Assembly (NCBI GenBank): GCA_037127315.1
Contig: JBBBDQ010001294.1
Coordinates: forward strand, 340,001-404,000
Reading direction: 5' to 3'
Origin: Ascarosepion bandense
Lineage: Eukaryota; Mollusca; Cephalopoda; Sepiida; Sepiidae
Length of the DNA: 64,000 bases
The position numbers and the translations under genes are program-made. Below are positions 32,755 to 43,119 of this stretch, piece by piece. The first letter of the stretch is position 1. The number at the start of each line of letters is the position of its first letter. Below the pieces are notes generated by a model that searched no databases, had not been told where the DNA came from, and was given only the letters and a program-made list of their open reading frames with translations.

Positions 32755-33030
32755 CCCCAATTTGGTGTCAAAACATTATGAAAGTATAACAATACACAGT
32801 TTTGAAGAAAAAAATATTCTAGGCAAAACATTTTTGAATACTAAACTAGAAGACATTTTCAGTTTTCTAAAATAAAAAAAGAATAAAAACCAAAGATTTT
32901 CATTAAAATCTGACTAAATCAACCTTTTCACTATAACTGAACATTGAAAAAATACCTTAAAATCCCACTTTTTTGGCATTTAATAACCTGCAGAGGTTGA
33001 TATGCTGTTAAACAAAACTCAAGCTCAAAC
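32755..33030. repeat. Duplicated block, copy 2
   Basis: Diverged direct copy of 31,605-31,990, ending in the same TTGATATGCTGT...AAACAAAACT junction before another pyrimidine-rich tract. Confidence 0.85.
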
Positions 33031-33680
33031 TTTTCTTTTTTCTTCTCTCTAACGCTAGACATTTTCTCTTTGTTCTTTTGCCTTTTCAGTCTATGTAAAT
33101 CTCACACATCTTTCATTTTTCCTTACACTTTTTATAATCATCTATATTTTTTCTGTTATTTACTTTATCCTCATCATTTTCTTTTTTCTTCTTCTTCCTT
33201 GCCATTTTTTCTTCTTTTTCTTCTTCACCATTTTCTTTTATTTTTTCTTCCTTGCCATTTTTTCTTCTTTTTTCTTCCTCACCATATTCTTTCTTCTTTT
33301 TCTTTCTCACCATTTTCTTTCTTCTTTTTCTTCCTTGCCATTTCATTTCTTCTTTTTCTTCCTTGCAATTTCATTTCTTCTTTAACATTTTTTTCTTCTT
33401 CCTAACCATTTTATTTCTTTTGTCTTCTTTTTCACTATTTTCTTTCTTTTACTTCTTCCTCAACAATTTCTTTCTTTTTCTACTTCTTCTCATTCCTCTT
33501 CTTCCATCTCTTTCTTCTTCACATCCTCCTCCCCATCATCCTTTTCATCCTCTGAAAAGATTTATCTTCTTTATCTTTTTCTTTTCTTTACACTATTACT
33601 TCTTATTTATCCCCCAATATATCTCATTTTCTTTCTCCTCCTCTTACTTCTTTCTCTTCTTCTTCTTCTTCTTCTTCTCA
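33031..33680. repeat. Pyrimidine-rich low complexity
   Basis: TTTCTTCTTTTTCTTCC-type repeats with recurring CTTGCCATTT and CTCACCATTTTC blocks; ends in (CTT)n at about 33,655-33,677. Confidence 0.85.
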
Positions 33681-34324
33681 TAAAATACTAACCACCCCCA
33701 CTTTCTTGTATACTGGCAGATTTTCAAACTCAATATCTGGACTGCAAGCAGCAGACAGCAGTCTGGAGGAGAGAGGCTAGGGTCAATATAAAGGTACATA
33801 TGGATCAAGTGATTATAAAGCCTCAAATATGGATTTGTCTAAAAGTGGGACTTATTTATTTCAAAAGAATCTATTTTCAAATTTTACTTTTTTTCCTTCT
33901 CATTTTGATGTTCACTTTTCATTCTCTTTGTGCCTCTATGGAAATTTTGCAAGTCAATTTGATCTTTTCAATAAACACATACAAATGGACACGTGTACTT
34001 CAATAAAGCAAACTTTATTCAGCCATCCCCTTTCCATTGTGTGAACAGATTTCTTGCTTTATTGACATTGTCATAAAATAAAAAGATGAGAAGATTGTTG
34101 CACAAAGTTTGGTTTATTTGGGTTGGGTGGGGTAATAAGTCAGTCTTTGTGGGGCAGGTAATGAGTCAGTGCCTTAGACCTAGGGAAATTTAAGTGGAAG
34201 ATGTTGAATGATTGAACTGAATTCAAAGAATTTTTTTTTGTTCAAATAGTACAAGGTCTGAGAGTTACTTCAGGTAGATTGCTGCAGAACAAGAGGCACA
34301 GTTTATGCAACTATAGAAAGAACA
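33681..34324. other. Spacer
   Basis: No gene or repeat recognised. It ends in T-rich sequence at the LINE-A 3' terminus. Confidence 0.4.
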
Positions 34325-34929
34325 GAGATTTTTTTATAATCATTTCACCCAAACAAGGCAGTACTGCCATTGGTGTGCAGAGGGTTACAATGAGAGGAGA
34401 ATGAAAACAGAAAAAAAACAGTACAGGTGATGTTATGGTCAAGGAGATAGAAGATGGCAATTAGCATTGCATTTAAACTTTTGGAGATTGTAGCTATCAG
34501 GGAAGCAAGAATACAGAAGGGAGTTTCACAAACAAGAAGTGCAAGGAAAGAAACTGATAGAGTAGAATTGACAGTTACATTTGCCTATTTTGTCGGTAAA
34601 GGAATGGGACCAAGATGCTAGGGAATACAGCTCATCAGAGCAGAAACCATGAAAATACTTATAGAAGAAACAGAGAAGTGGCATTCTGTTGGTGAGAAAG
34701 TGGCTTTAGAACTAATTATAATGCAGATACTCCTTAGGGTTTTGTTGAGAGCACCAAGATGAACAGCAAAAGCACCAGACCAGATATGGCAACAATATTA
34801 ATGGAAAGTAGATATATAAATATGCAAGATGAATTCTGACAAGGAAAAAACTTTCTGGCTTAGCACAGTGACCCAACCTTCTTAGCAGTAGATGTAGCTG
34901 TTGATTCAATGTATTCATTCCCCTTGAAA

Positions 34930-35480
34930 TCTGCTGAGAGACTGAGGTTGAGGAGGTGCAGTGTATTGCTTTCGGGGAGACTAGTATGATCTATATTAAT
35001 GGAAGGTAGGAAAGATTCTCTATGGTAGTTAAAGGATAGCAGCTACATTTTGGAAGCATTAAAATTTAAAAGCCATTTCTTATCCAAATCTATCACAGAT
35101 TGGAGGTCCTTTCCAAGAACAGAAGCAAGATCGACTTTGTCAAGTTTGGCAGATTTCATATTGAGATGGGAGTAGATTGTGGTGTCATCTGTTTAGATGC
35201 CAACTTGAAAACTGACTATATCAGGAAGATAATTGATGAATATCAAGAAGAGCATAGGACATAAAACTGAGCCTTGAGAGACACCCACATTCACATGAAA
35301 GGATTTGGAAGAATGTCCATTCAGAACGACCAACATTTTATGATTTGACAGGAGTGAATTGCTTAAAACAAACAATTTCAGTTATACCATAGCCCTATAG
35401 CTTGTGCAAAAGGCCAGCATGCCAAACCCTATCAAACATTTCCAAGATATCCAGGGCAACAACCCAGGCTTTGCTGTTCT
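34930..35480 (-). pseudogene. LINE-A reverse transcriptase domain
   Basis: Minus-strand motifs in order: VALDILEMFDRVWHAGLLHK (motif A, D present), LSNHKMLVVLNGHSS, VGVSQGSVLCPMLFLIFINY (motif B region), then DDTTIYS with the position of the YxDD tyrosine/alanine replaced by a stop, then LPESNTLHLL in the thumb. Inactive. Confidence 0.85.
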
Positions 35481-36189
35481 TATCAAAAGCCTGATATATG
35501 TATTTGGTTAGAACATCAGCCATAGACCTGGTGAAGCAGAAACAATCAGGAAAGCAAGAATCAGCAAGGAAAGGAGAGAGTTCAGGAACACATTTCTTAA
35601 GGAAGAGGACTGGAATAACATCACATTCACTTGCTTTGTGGGAGTCAAGCTTATAAAATAATGTTAGAGACCGGAGAGGGGACTATGTATATATCACTCA
35701 GTTGGGCCTGAGTTCTTTGAGGGAAGTCAAGTGTGGGTACTCTAGATGAGTTAAATGTGGAGTTGTAAGAAAATTTGCTGTGGATGTGAGAACCTCAAAA
35801 TTATTGAGTAGTGGAGGGATCAAAGGTTTGCTTTTGTTTAGCACACTTTTGCAGAGCCGCCAGTAGTCATTAGAGCCAAATTTGCAGGGTGTTATACACT
35901 GCTTCATTCTATTAGCAAACAACAGCTTTGCATAATTTAGGACTCACTTGCAATTATTGTGACCAGAGAAAGATATTCACCTATTGTCATTCCTGTGAGC
36001 AATGGTGGCTGAGCAAGCAGAAGAGAACCAGAGGAAAAAAAATAAAGCTTAAGTGAAAACTTTCTGGATAGGATGAAAGCATCAATACTGGATTTCACCC
36101 AGGAGAAGATCTTAGATGCACAGTCTTCAACAGGAAGACTAAAAAAATTTGCTCCAAGAAACATCATAAAGGAAGTCGTGGAACGCCTC

Positions 36190-36905
36190 TCAGTTTGCTA
36201 TTTGATAGCAGTAAGATATTCTGCCACAAGGAGATTCCTGGAAGAAGTGGGAGTAGAGGGAGATATTAACAGAAAAAACAGCATGATCAAAGTTGCCAAG
36301 AGAGCAGAGCCGCATGACATGGCAAGAGTTAGGTATAGAAATGAAACAAAGATCTAGCAGTGAGCCAAGTCCATCAGGGTTAATGAGGAAATGTGTTGGA
36401 AAATCCACCACTTGCTGGTTGAGTGATTGAAAGGTTATAGTATAAACTCTAGCAAGATCTGTGACAGAGTTTCCCAACCACTTGGCATTGTGGGCATTAA
36501 AGTCACTAAACACAAATATATTAACAAACAAATGTGAGGAAATGGCCTTGTCTATATTGTCCAAGATCCTGTCAAGAATAGTCAAGAGAGGAAGAGGAGC
36601 TGTAAAGAAAGAAAAGATAGCTAGCCAAGCTTAGTAGAGAAGGATGGAGGCATATGTAAGAATAGTCTGGAGATTCAAGAGAAATCACCCTAGCTAGTGG
36701 AAGATGTTTACCGAGATAAATTCCATGGCCATGCTTACGAACATTTGAGTTCTTTCCAAAGAGGGGAAGGTAACCAGGGATATAGAAATCACAGGAGGGG
36801 ATTGAAGGGCCAAGGTTAATTTCACAGAGAGCTAAGATGTCAGGAGAGTTTTCATGGAGGAAGGATTTCATGCTGCAAAAGTTGGCATGGATACCATGGA
36901 CGTTC
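36190..36905 (-). pseudogene. LINE-A endonuclease domain
   Basis: Two minus-strand ORFs. The first has SFLHENSPDILALCEINLG (the ALCEt/E motif of EEP endonucleases), GYLPLFGKNSNVRKHGHGI and YSYICLHPSLL. The second has FVFSDFNAHNAKWLGN (the gDFNAHh motif), VVDFPTHF, SLLDLCFIS and LGNFDHAVFSV (the SDH motif, here FDH). Together these are the successive motifs of AP-like LINE endonucleases. A frameshift separates the two ORFs. Confidence 0.85.
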
Positions 36906-37543
36906 GAGAAAGAGATGTTTAGATGTTTTGTGTTTGGCTGATTTAGTTTTATATCTTTGATTGTTTATTATCATGATTTAGAGTAGTTTTGGTGAGGAGA
37001 GGACTAGTGTTGTAGTATCAGTTGACCATCAAATACAACATGTGTGGGAAAGGAAACTGGCACAGACTGCACCATACTGTGGCCTCAGGGTTGCCCACTG
37101 GGGGCACTTGCAAGGACATCCATCAATGCACAACATGGCATTACAAGAGACCCCAATATTATTTAACTGTTGACCAGAGTGGCTTCTCAAGTTGCTACAC
37201 AAGAGTCAGATGCATCAACCAGAAAACTACTAACTCTGTACCTTCAGTATGAAGAGACATTGCTACTATCCATACAAATTACAAAAAACTTGCAACACCA
37301 CTACTATTAAAATCTGAGGAGAGGAAGGAAACCAGGAACCCCCTCCTAAACAGAAAACAAGGGATGAACCTCTGCTGCTGTTTAAAAGAAGTGGGAGGTG
37401 TATGAACCGGATGATAGTAGGATCTATCTACTCCAATTTAAAGAAAATAAATTAAATTCTTTTCAGTAGAGCTTATTTTGCTTCCTAGGTATGTAAAGAA
37501 TTTTTCAGGAGGTCAATAAAATGGCATTTTGTGTCATAACATA

Positions 37544-37924
37544 CACTGTCGGCCATAATTATTAAGCCACCCCAGTTTTTAAAAGAGCTGATGTATTTCA
37601 TACTATTTTTAGTACTTATTGTCATATGGCTAATTCTAAATGAAAATAGAATGGTTCTTTTTTAATACTGCACAATAATATGTGCATCAAATGAACTGTT
37701 CTGGTATCCAGTTTTTGTGATTTCTTTGCCATGCTAGTCTCTTCTTCTTATTGGCTGGCTGAAGCAAAGAATTCCTGGCTGCCTTGTAAAATTTTGCAAA
37801 GTAATAATAACAAAAGAACCATTCTATTTTCATTTAGAATTATCCACTTGACAATACACACTAAAAATAGTATGAAAAAAAAAATGTTTTTAAAACTGGG
37901 GTGGCCTAATTATGGCCAGTAGTG
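37544..37924. mobile_element. TIR element (MITE-like), copy 2
   Basis: 381 bp. Left end CACTGTCGGCCATAATTATT, right end TAATTATGGCCAGTAGTG. It shares with copy 1 (231-613) the TIRs, the AATGGTTCTTTT/AAAAGAACCATT inner pair and TGTAAAATTTTGCAAAGTAA, while the centre differs. Confidence 0.85.
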
Positions 37925-37935
37925 AAGCTAGTCAA

Positions 37936-38440
37936 TGTAGATGGTTGTGCCATGGCTAGGTTTTCAAAGAAGTTGATCACTTTCAAGTTCTTGTTTTCTC
38001 ACCAGCAGTGCCTTGCATTTTGGATTCACATAAAATTGTAGAAATATCAGAGATGGGTCCATGGATTTGTGAGTTTTTTAGATGGATATTATTTCCAAGA
38101 AATGTCAAGTATAAACCTAAGTATCAGAGTGTAGGTTCCATCAAGCTTAATTATAGGGGATTTAGTTAATGTCCAAGCACTAACACCATACATTAAAACT
38201 GCCTATGAGTTGTCTGTCACATCAGCTTTCTAGATTACATACATTTTATTCAATGTGGCCCACTCTTTAGCTATTCAGATTTTCACAGCATTTTCAGCAG
38301 AATTTATCTCACATCTGCCAAATGTAATATATTCAACATATTTTATTATTTCCCCAGAGCCAGTTTATACTGAGTTTTGCTGGTTGAAGCCTATGAATTC
38401 AGTTTTAAAAGCATTAACATAGAGCCAAACATACACCATC
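37936..38440 (-). pseudogene. LINE-B reverse transcriptase thumb/connection remnant
   Basis: Minus strand: VNAFKTEFIGFNQQN (compare LN..KTEYM.FN), then AKEWATLNKMYVI, then AVLMYGVSAWTLTKSPIIKL and DGTYTLRFILDISWK, then a C-terminal AGHCW-like NARHCW. This is the recognisable LYG.E.WTLTK...LDG.Y.RML motif run of RTE-like LINEs. Multiple stops. Confidence 0.75.
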
Positions 38441-38903
38441 GCTTTTATCGCCAGCAAGAGTAAGTTTGAAACACTACAAGTAGATGCCAAGGAACATCAA
38501 ACCCACCATAATTAAGTGGGGGTAACTGACATTCCAAGAATAAGAAAAAAAATAACAAACAAACCTGTGTATTATGAAGGGAAGGGGTCGGAGTTAGTTC
38601 AGGTTTGTTATGAATTATGGCTTTATATGTTGAGTAAGTAGAGTATTGGAAGAGGGAGAATATAAATTTTAAGTTATTACTTAACCCTAGGCTTAAAATT
38701 GTAGTGATCGAGGAAGCATCCTTATATTATTTGAAATTATAATAATTGTAATGAATGTATTTAGCAATATGAAACTTTTTTCACTGGTTAGTGGACAGAG
38801 CCTGTGGTAGCAGATTTGTGTATCACTGAGTGACTCCCTAGAGTACAATACACATGTCTATATATTATGCTTACCTAGGATAAAGTGGTATGAACTACAA
38901 TAA
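38441..38903. other. Spacer
   Basis: No feature recognised. Confidence 0.4.
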
Positions 38904-39260
38904 TTTTTTTTTTTTAATCATATCACCCGAGCAAGGCGGTAATGCCACTGATGTGCAGGGGGCTACGTAATAGTGAAAAGATTGGAAAAGAGAAAGCCGA
39001 AAACCGCATCCTAAACAGGGAACAAGGGATGAGCCTCTTAACCTGTTCAATAGACGTGGGTGGAGTGTGAACTGGGCGATAGATAGATCTATCTACTCCA
39101 ATTCAAAAATAAAAAAAAAACTAAATGAGAAGATTGGAAAAGAGAAAGCCGGAAACCACATCCTAAACAGGGAACAAGGGATGAGCCTCTTAACCTGTTC
39201 AATAGACATGAGTGGAGTGTGAACCGAGCGATAGATAGATCTATCTACTCCAATTAAAAT
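38904..39260 (-). mobile_element. LINE-A internal-deletion derivative
   Basis: On the plus strand a T12 run is followed by ATATCACCCGAGCAAGGCGG and GCCACTGATGTGCAGGGGGC, the LINE-A 3' end. It is joined directly to two tandem copies (38,978-39,105 and 39,128-39,260) of CATCCTAAACAGGGAACAAG...GATAGATCTATCTACTCCAA, which is the LINE-A 5' end seen once at 37,330-37,440. All coding sequence is missing, so it is a non-autonomous 5'+3' derivative with a doubled 5' end. Confidence 0.75.
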
Positions 39261-39394
39261 ATATAAAAGTTAGATATTAATGGTATAAAGTAAATTTTAT
39301 GCAATCGTTTCCTGATAGATGAAATCTTTTTCAAAGGTGGCACCAAGTAAAAAGTTATTTGAAAAATGCTGCTTTAAGCATTTGGCCACACATA

Positions 39395-39545
39395 TGAAGT
39401 AATTGATAGTGTCTAGGGCTGAAGAATCAGAGAGTTGAGTACATATTCCAGTTAAATCCATTACATTCACTTACATGCTAATGCCCTTAGGAAAGGTATG
39501 AATCCATCTTTTCTACCTCCAGCTATGGCTTAAATAGCAGAATAG
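39395..39545 (+). mobile_element. SINE-1 fragment
   Basis: GAATCAGAGAGTTGAGTACA, CTAATGCCCTTAGGAAAGGT and CCAGCTATGGCTTAAATAGC match SINE-1 in plus orientation; the 3' end runs into the tandem block below. Confidence 0.75.
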
Positions 39546-39885
39546 ATTGGGTTCAACAGCCTTGGGTAGCAACGTCTAGGAGAAGAAAAACTGAATTCAA
39601 ACCAGATAGGAGAGAGTTGGACTCCATCGGGCTGTTGTGCCCTAAAAAACACCACTTCTACTGCAGCTGCAGTACATGTGGTGCCCCTACGACTCTAATG
39701 AATTTAATAAATTCATAATAGTTGAATATACTGGGTTCTGTAGCCTTGGGTGGCAACAAGTCCAGGAGAAGAAAAACCAGTGTGGAGAAGGTTGGGCTCC
39801 ATCAGGCTGCCATACCCAAAGAAACACCACTTCTACTGTGGCTGCAGTACATGTGGTGCCCCTATGAATCTAATGAGGAATGGGA
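39546..39885. repeat. ~186-bp duplicated block
   Basis: GTCTAGGAGAAGAAAAACTG (39,574) and GTCCAGGAGAAGAAAAACC (39,760) begin two related stretches that both contain AACACCACTTCTACTG and AGTACATGTGGTGCCCCTA. I believe this is a fragment of an abundant cephalopod repeat, from memory only. Confidence 0.75.
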
Positions 39886-40875
39886 TATCTGGATCTGGAT
39901 TTAAATATATGTGGAAATTAAAGATTTGCTCACTCTTTACAAGGTCCAAGAGTCATTAGATGTAGATAATTACAAAATATGAGGCATAGTTTATAATGAT
40001 ATGTGGAGAATATAACAGTTGACCCTAGATTTGAACAGGTTAAGTTGTTAGTGATCATGAAGCATCCTCTTGGAAGTTGGTTCCCCAAAGCAGTGGTTTG
40101 CGGGAAGAGGTTGATCAAGTAAAACTTACATCTCATCACTGGAATAATAAGGGAATATGGGTTGTTTACTACAATTTGGGTGGCATGGTTTTCTTAGCCA
40201 TTAAGGTTAGAACTGGTGGAACTAAGGAATGTAGTTTCTCTGAACACTTTCTATGGAAGTAACAGTGCAGTGAAAGTCATTTCATTTTGTGAGAAAGAGG
40301 TTGTATGGTAGAAAATAATTTGACAACCATAATTTATTGCTGTTGTTTCCAGATTTATCCTGATCCAAGTTGTACTTATCAGGGTCCCAGGTACAGTCAA
40401 ATAGTGTAAGATTTGTCTTAAGTGTCACATTAAAATGTTTACACTAGGTAACTGCCATTAGCACTGGACAGCATTTTGTCTAAGAGAAGGAAATCTCTGA
40501 TAAAAATCACGACACTTACTCTGTTTAGAATAGGGTAGACTAAACCCTTTAACTTTGGTATGTAATCTTCTTAGAGATGAAGTCTTGATAAAAACACTCA
40601 GTTTCCAGTCTCCCAAACTAGTTGGTTTGGGCATACAGCTGTAAAACTCACTCCAATATTTCATGATGGTTCAATTACATATAATAAGTAGATCATGTAA
40701 AACATGAACCCAGCTTATCAAAAATGATTTAAGAAAGTTAAGATCACAACCAAACCTTGCAAAAAATCCAGCAAACTGGAAAAAAGCCATCAAGAAAACC
40801 CTGTCAAAATCATGATGGCATGGAAACGGATGATAAAACATTGATGAGGATGAAAGACCTAGTGGTGCTTATTAA
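39886..40875. other. Spacer with one unassigned minus ORF
   Basis: No clear element. The minus ORF at 40,458-40,664 (beginning MKYWSEFYSCMPKPTSLGDW) looks somewhat protein-like and lies on the same strand as, and downstream of, the LINE thumb segment at 40,876-41,700, so it may be the decayed C-terminus of that LINE. Confidence 0.3.
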
Positions 40876-41590
40876 CTCTATTGAGAATGGAAAGTTAAGA
40901 CTGGGCATATCCAGCCCATATATGGCAGCAGTACTCCATTTTAGGTCTGATCTGGTTCTTGTAATGGTAGAGGGTAGTCTATGATTGGTATTTGTTTTGT
41001 GGTGTACAAATATGATATCTGGTAATAATTCAATAGATTTATCAAAAAGACTGGAAAATGAAGACTGGGTAGCTCCAGCCCATATATGGCAGCAGTACTC
41101 CATTTTAGGCCTGATCTGGTTCTTGTAATGATAGGGGGTAGTCTATGATTGGTGTTTGTTTTGTGGTGTACAAATATGATATCTGGTAATAATTCAATAG
41201 AGTTATCAAATAGATTGGAACGTGAAGGCTGTGTAGCTCCAGCCCATACATGGCAGCAATACTCCATTTTCAGTCTGATCTGGTTCTTGTAATGGTAGAG
41301 GGTAGTCTATGATTGGTGCTTGTTTTGTGGTGTACGAATATGATATCTGGTAATAATTCAATAGATTTATCAAATAGACTGGAAAGTGAAGACTGGGTAG
41401 CTCCAGCCCATATATGGCAGCAGTACTCTATTTTAGGCCTGATCTAGTTCTTGTAATGGTAGAGGATAATCTATGATTGGTCTTTGTTTTGTGGTGTACA
41501 AATATGATATCTGGTAATAATTCAATAGATTTATCAAATAGGCTGGAAAGTGAAGATTGGGCAACTCCTGCCCATGTATGTATTGATCCA
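40876..41590 (-). repeat. 164-bp tandem repeat made of LINE coding sequence
   Basis: GTACTCCATT or a close variant recurs at 40,931, 41,095, 41,259 and 41,423, an exact 164-bp period with about 4.3 units. On the minus strand each unit encodes MEYCCHIWAGATQSSFSSLF (one unit has MEYCCHVWAGA), the conserved thumb motif of Jockey/CR1-group LINEs. Because 164 is not a multiple of 3, the frame changes at each unit, so it cannot be a repeated protein. Confidence 0.95.
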
Positions 41591-41705
41591 TCACTATAGA
41601 GGATAACCGGAAGAGTCAAGTAAATGACCATTTTTCCAGCATCTTTAACGACAGATTGTATGTTTGATATTCGCTTTGGATTGAGCTTATGTTCCAATAT
41701 ATTCT
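41591..41705 (-). pseudogene. LINE thumb segment upstream of the 164-bp array
   Basis: The minus strand reads HKLNPKRISNIQSVVKDAGK then MVIYLTLPVILY and IHTWAGVAQSSLSSLF, continuous with the array. This is the single-copy LINE sequence from which the array grew. Confidence 0.7.
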
Positions 41706-41879
41706 CAAGGGATGAGACTTCCTTAGAAGAACATTATTGGTAATAGTTCTAGTATCAAATCCATGTTTAAAAAAATAAAAAATTATTTATGTCTTAGCTT
41801 CAAAATAGTGGCTGCGATGTTGAGGTGCTGAAAAGTTATTATTGCAACCCTGAATGAAATATTTTTCAACCATGAAATA

Positions 41880-42251
41880 TGTTTTTTTTTTTAAATTTGT
41901 TTCACCCCAAGAACTGGCAATAAAAGCCACTAAAATGCTAGAGATTACTGAGAAAAAAAAACAAAGACGAGCAAATAAAAAGAACATGATTCTAAGAGAC
42001 AGAAGCTGATTGATGATGCATTTACATTTTGGAAGACCACAGTTGGCAAGAAAGCAAGAAGCCAGAAGTGAGTCTCATAAGTGCAAGAGAAGAAACTTTT
42101 AGAATAGAACTTATGTTAACCATTAGCTATTTCAACAGGGAACCTAGATGCCAATCTAGCACTGCACTTACATTCATGGTGTTTGAGTAATAATGAGAAA
42201 AGCTCGTCAGAACAATTACCATGAAAATATTTATAGACAAGGCACAAGGAA
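41880..42251 (-). repeat. LINE-A 3' fragment, left part
   Basis: T12 run, TTTCACCCCAAGAACTGGC, GAAGCCAGAAGTGAGTCTCA and GCCAATCTAGCACTG are LINE-A 3' landmarks. It is interrupted by the retroposon at 42,252 and continues at 42,660. Confidence 0.7.
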
Positions 42252-42303
42252 TAGTATTTACATTATTCGGACTATTGTCCTCATCTTTGCTCCCATTTGT
42301 ACA

Positions 42304-42335
42304 TTTCAGCCATTGTATGCTCTGGTCTTATTCAG
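42304..42335 (-). ncRNA. Hammerhead-like motif, inverted partner
   Basis: Minus strand: CTGAATA (the conserved G8 replaced), a bulged stem AGACCA...TGGCT, then an intact GAAA. It is a decayed partner of the motif at 42,547. Confidence 0.4.
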
Positions 42336-42546
42336 GTGCTAGGAATTTTGAACTGAACCCTTTATTACAATCACTGGGGTATATGAACTTCATTCCTTGT
42401 GTAAAGCCTTGATTGGAAATCATTAGTTATCTCCCTCTAACCCAGCAAGTTACTTGTTCATCACTGCTGTAGCCTGGTATTGAACTCACAACTCTAAGAA
42501 TCAAGGCAGGAACTAACCAACATCTATATCTGCTAAGCCATATGTC

Positions 42547-42577
42547 CTGAAGAAGGCCAGAGCATACAACGGCCAAA
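42547..42577 (+). ncRNA. Hammerhead-like motif, G12 position lost
   Basis: CTGAAGA, stem AGGCC...GGCC with loop AGAGCATACAAC, then AAA. Position 7 of CUGANGA is free, so the first box is intact; the GAAA box has lost its G. Its likely CpG ancestor (GGCCGAAA) suggests decay by methyl-CpG deamination. Confidence 0.45.
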
Positions 42578-42659
42578 TCATACACATGGCAACAAAGATG
42601 AGGACAATAGTTTGAATAATGTAAATACTCCCTCATTTCAGAACTATAAACAAATACTA

Positions 42660-42760
42660 AAGGCACAGGGAAGCAGAGATGCCGGATCAGAACTTATAAC
42701 ATCACAGATTCTTCTTTGAATTTTGTCGGGAATCTCTAGATGCATAACAGATTCCACATA
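42660..42760 (-). repeat. LINE-A 3' fragment, right part
   Basis: AAGGCACAGGGAAGCAGAGA, then TCTTTGAATTTTGTCGGGAA, continue the copy that was interrupted at 42,252. Confidence 0.65.
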
Positions 42761-43119
42761 TTCACCTCATAGTTCAATACACTTGGCACATCATTTCTTA
42801 AAAAGAAATTTAACTCTTCAAAACAGATTCTGATGTTCAGTCATTGAAATACAGATCTTTTGCTTTCAGCCAGAAACCATTTGAAAATTTTCTCTTTTCA
42901 AACTTTTTAAGGTATAGAAATGGGAAATAGTGAAATGGAATAAGATATCAGTAACATGGATGGTCTATTCACTCAAATTCCAATTTCTTCAAAACATTCA
43001 TTGTCTTGTCAACTCTGTGAGCAGGTGCATTTTCTGCAATAAAAGGACACCTTTCTGAAGTTTCCATCACCATTTTTTTCTTTTAATATCTTCTAAAAAT
43101 CAGTACATCAAGTTAGCGC
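42761..43119. other. Spacer
   Basis: No feature recognised; no convincing frame on either strand. Confidence 0.35.

Larger units (their letters stand above)
34325..37450 (-). mobile_element. LINE-A, most complete copy (3.1 kb)
   Basis: A minus-strand non-LTR retrotransposon. Order from 5' (37,450): a 5' segment whose complement is also present at 38,970-39,260, a cysteine-containing region around 37,020-37,250, endonuclease (36,905-36,190), linker, RT (about 35,480-34,930) and the C-terminal/3' part to a T-rich run at 34,325. Many stops and frameshifts make it dead. It appears to be of the Jockey/CR1/L2 group with an apurinic-type endonuclease; the clade needs a tree. It is the reference for the many 3' fragments in the window. 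Confidence 0.85.
42252..42659 (-). mobile_element. tRNA-headed retroposon with inverted hammerhead-like ends
   Basis: A 408-bp insert flanked by AAGGCACAAGGAA and AAGGCACAGGGAA, a 13-bp target duplication with one mismatch. Minus strand, 5' to 3': A-box-like TGGCTTAGCAG (42,540-42,530), B-box-like GAGTTCAATACC (42,487-42,476), body, then a hammerhead-like end CTGAATA-stem-GAAA (42,335-42,304). The opposite end carries a second motif on the plus strand (42,547-42,577). The outermost about 80 bp (GTATTTACATTATTCGGACT and its complement) are inverted repeats of each other. Confidence 0.75.

Noticed and set aside
40810..41267. Repeated ORFs starting MEYCCHIWAG as a multi-domain protein
   Set aside because: The period is 164 bp, not a multiple of three, and the motif is that of a LINE thumb domain.
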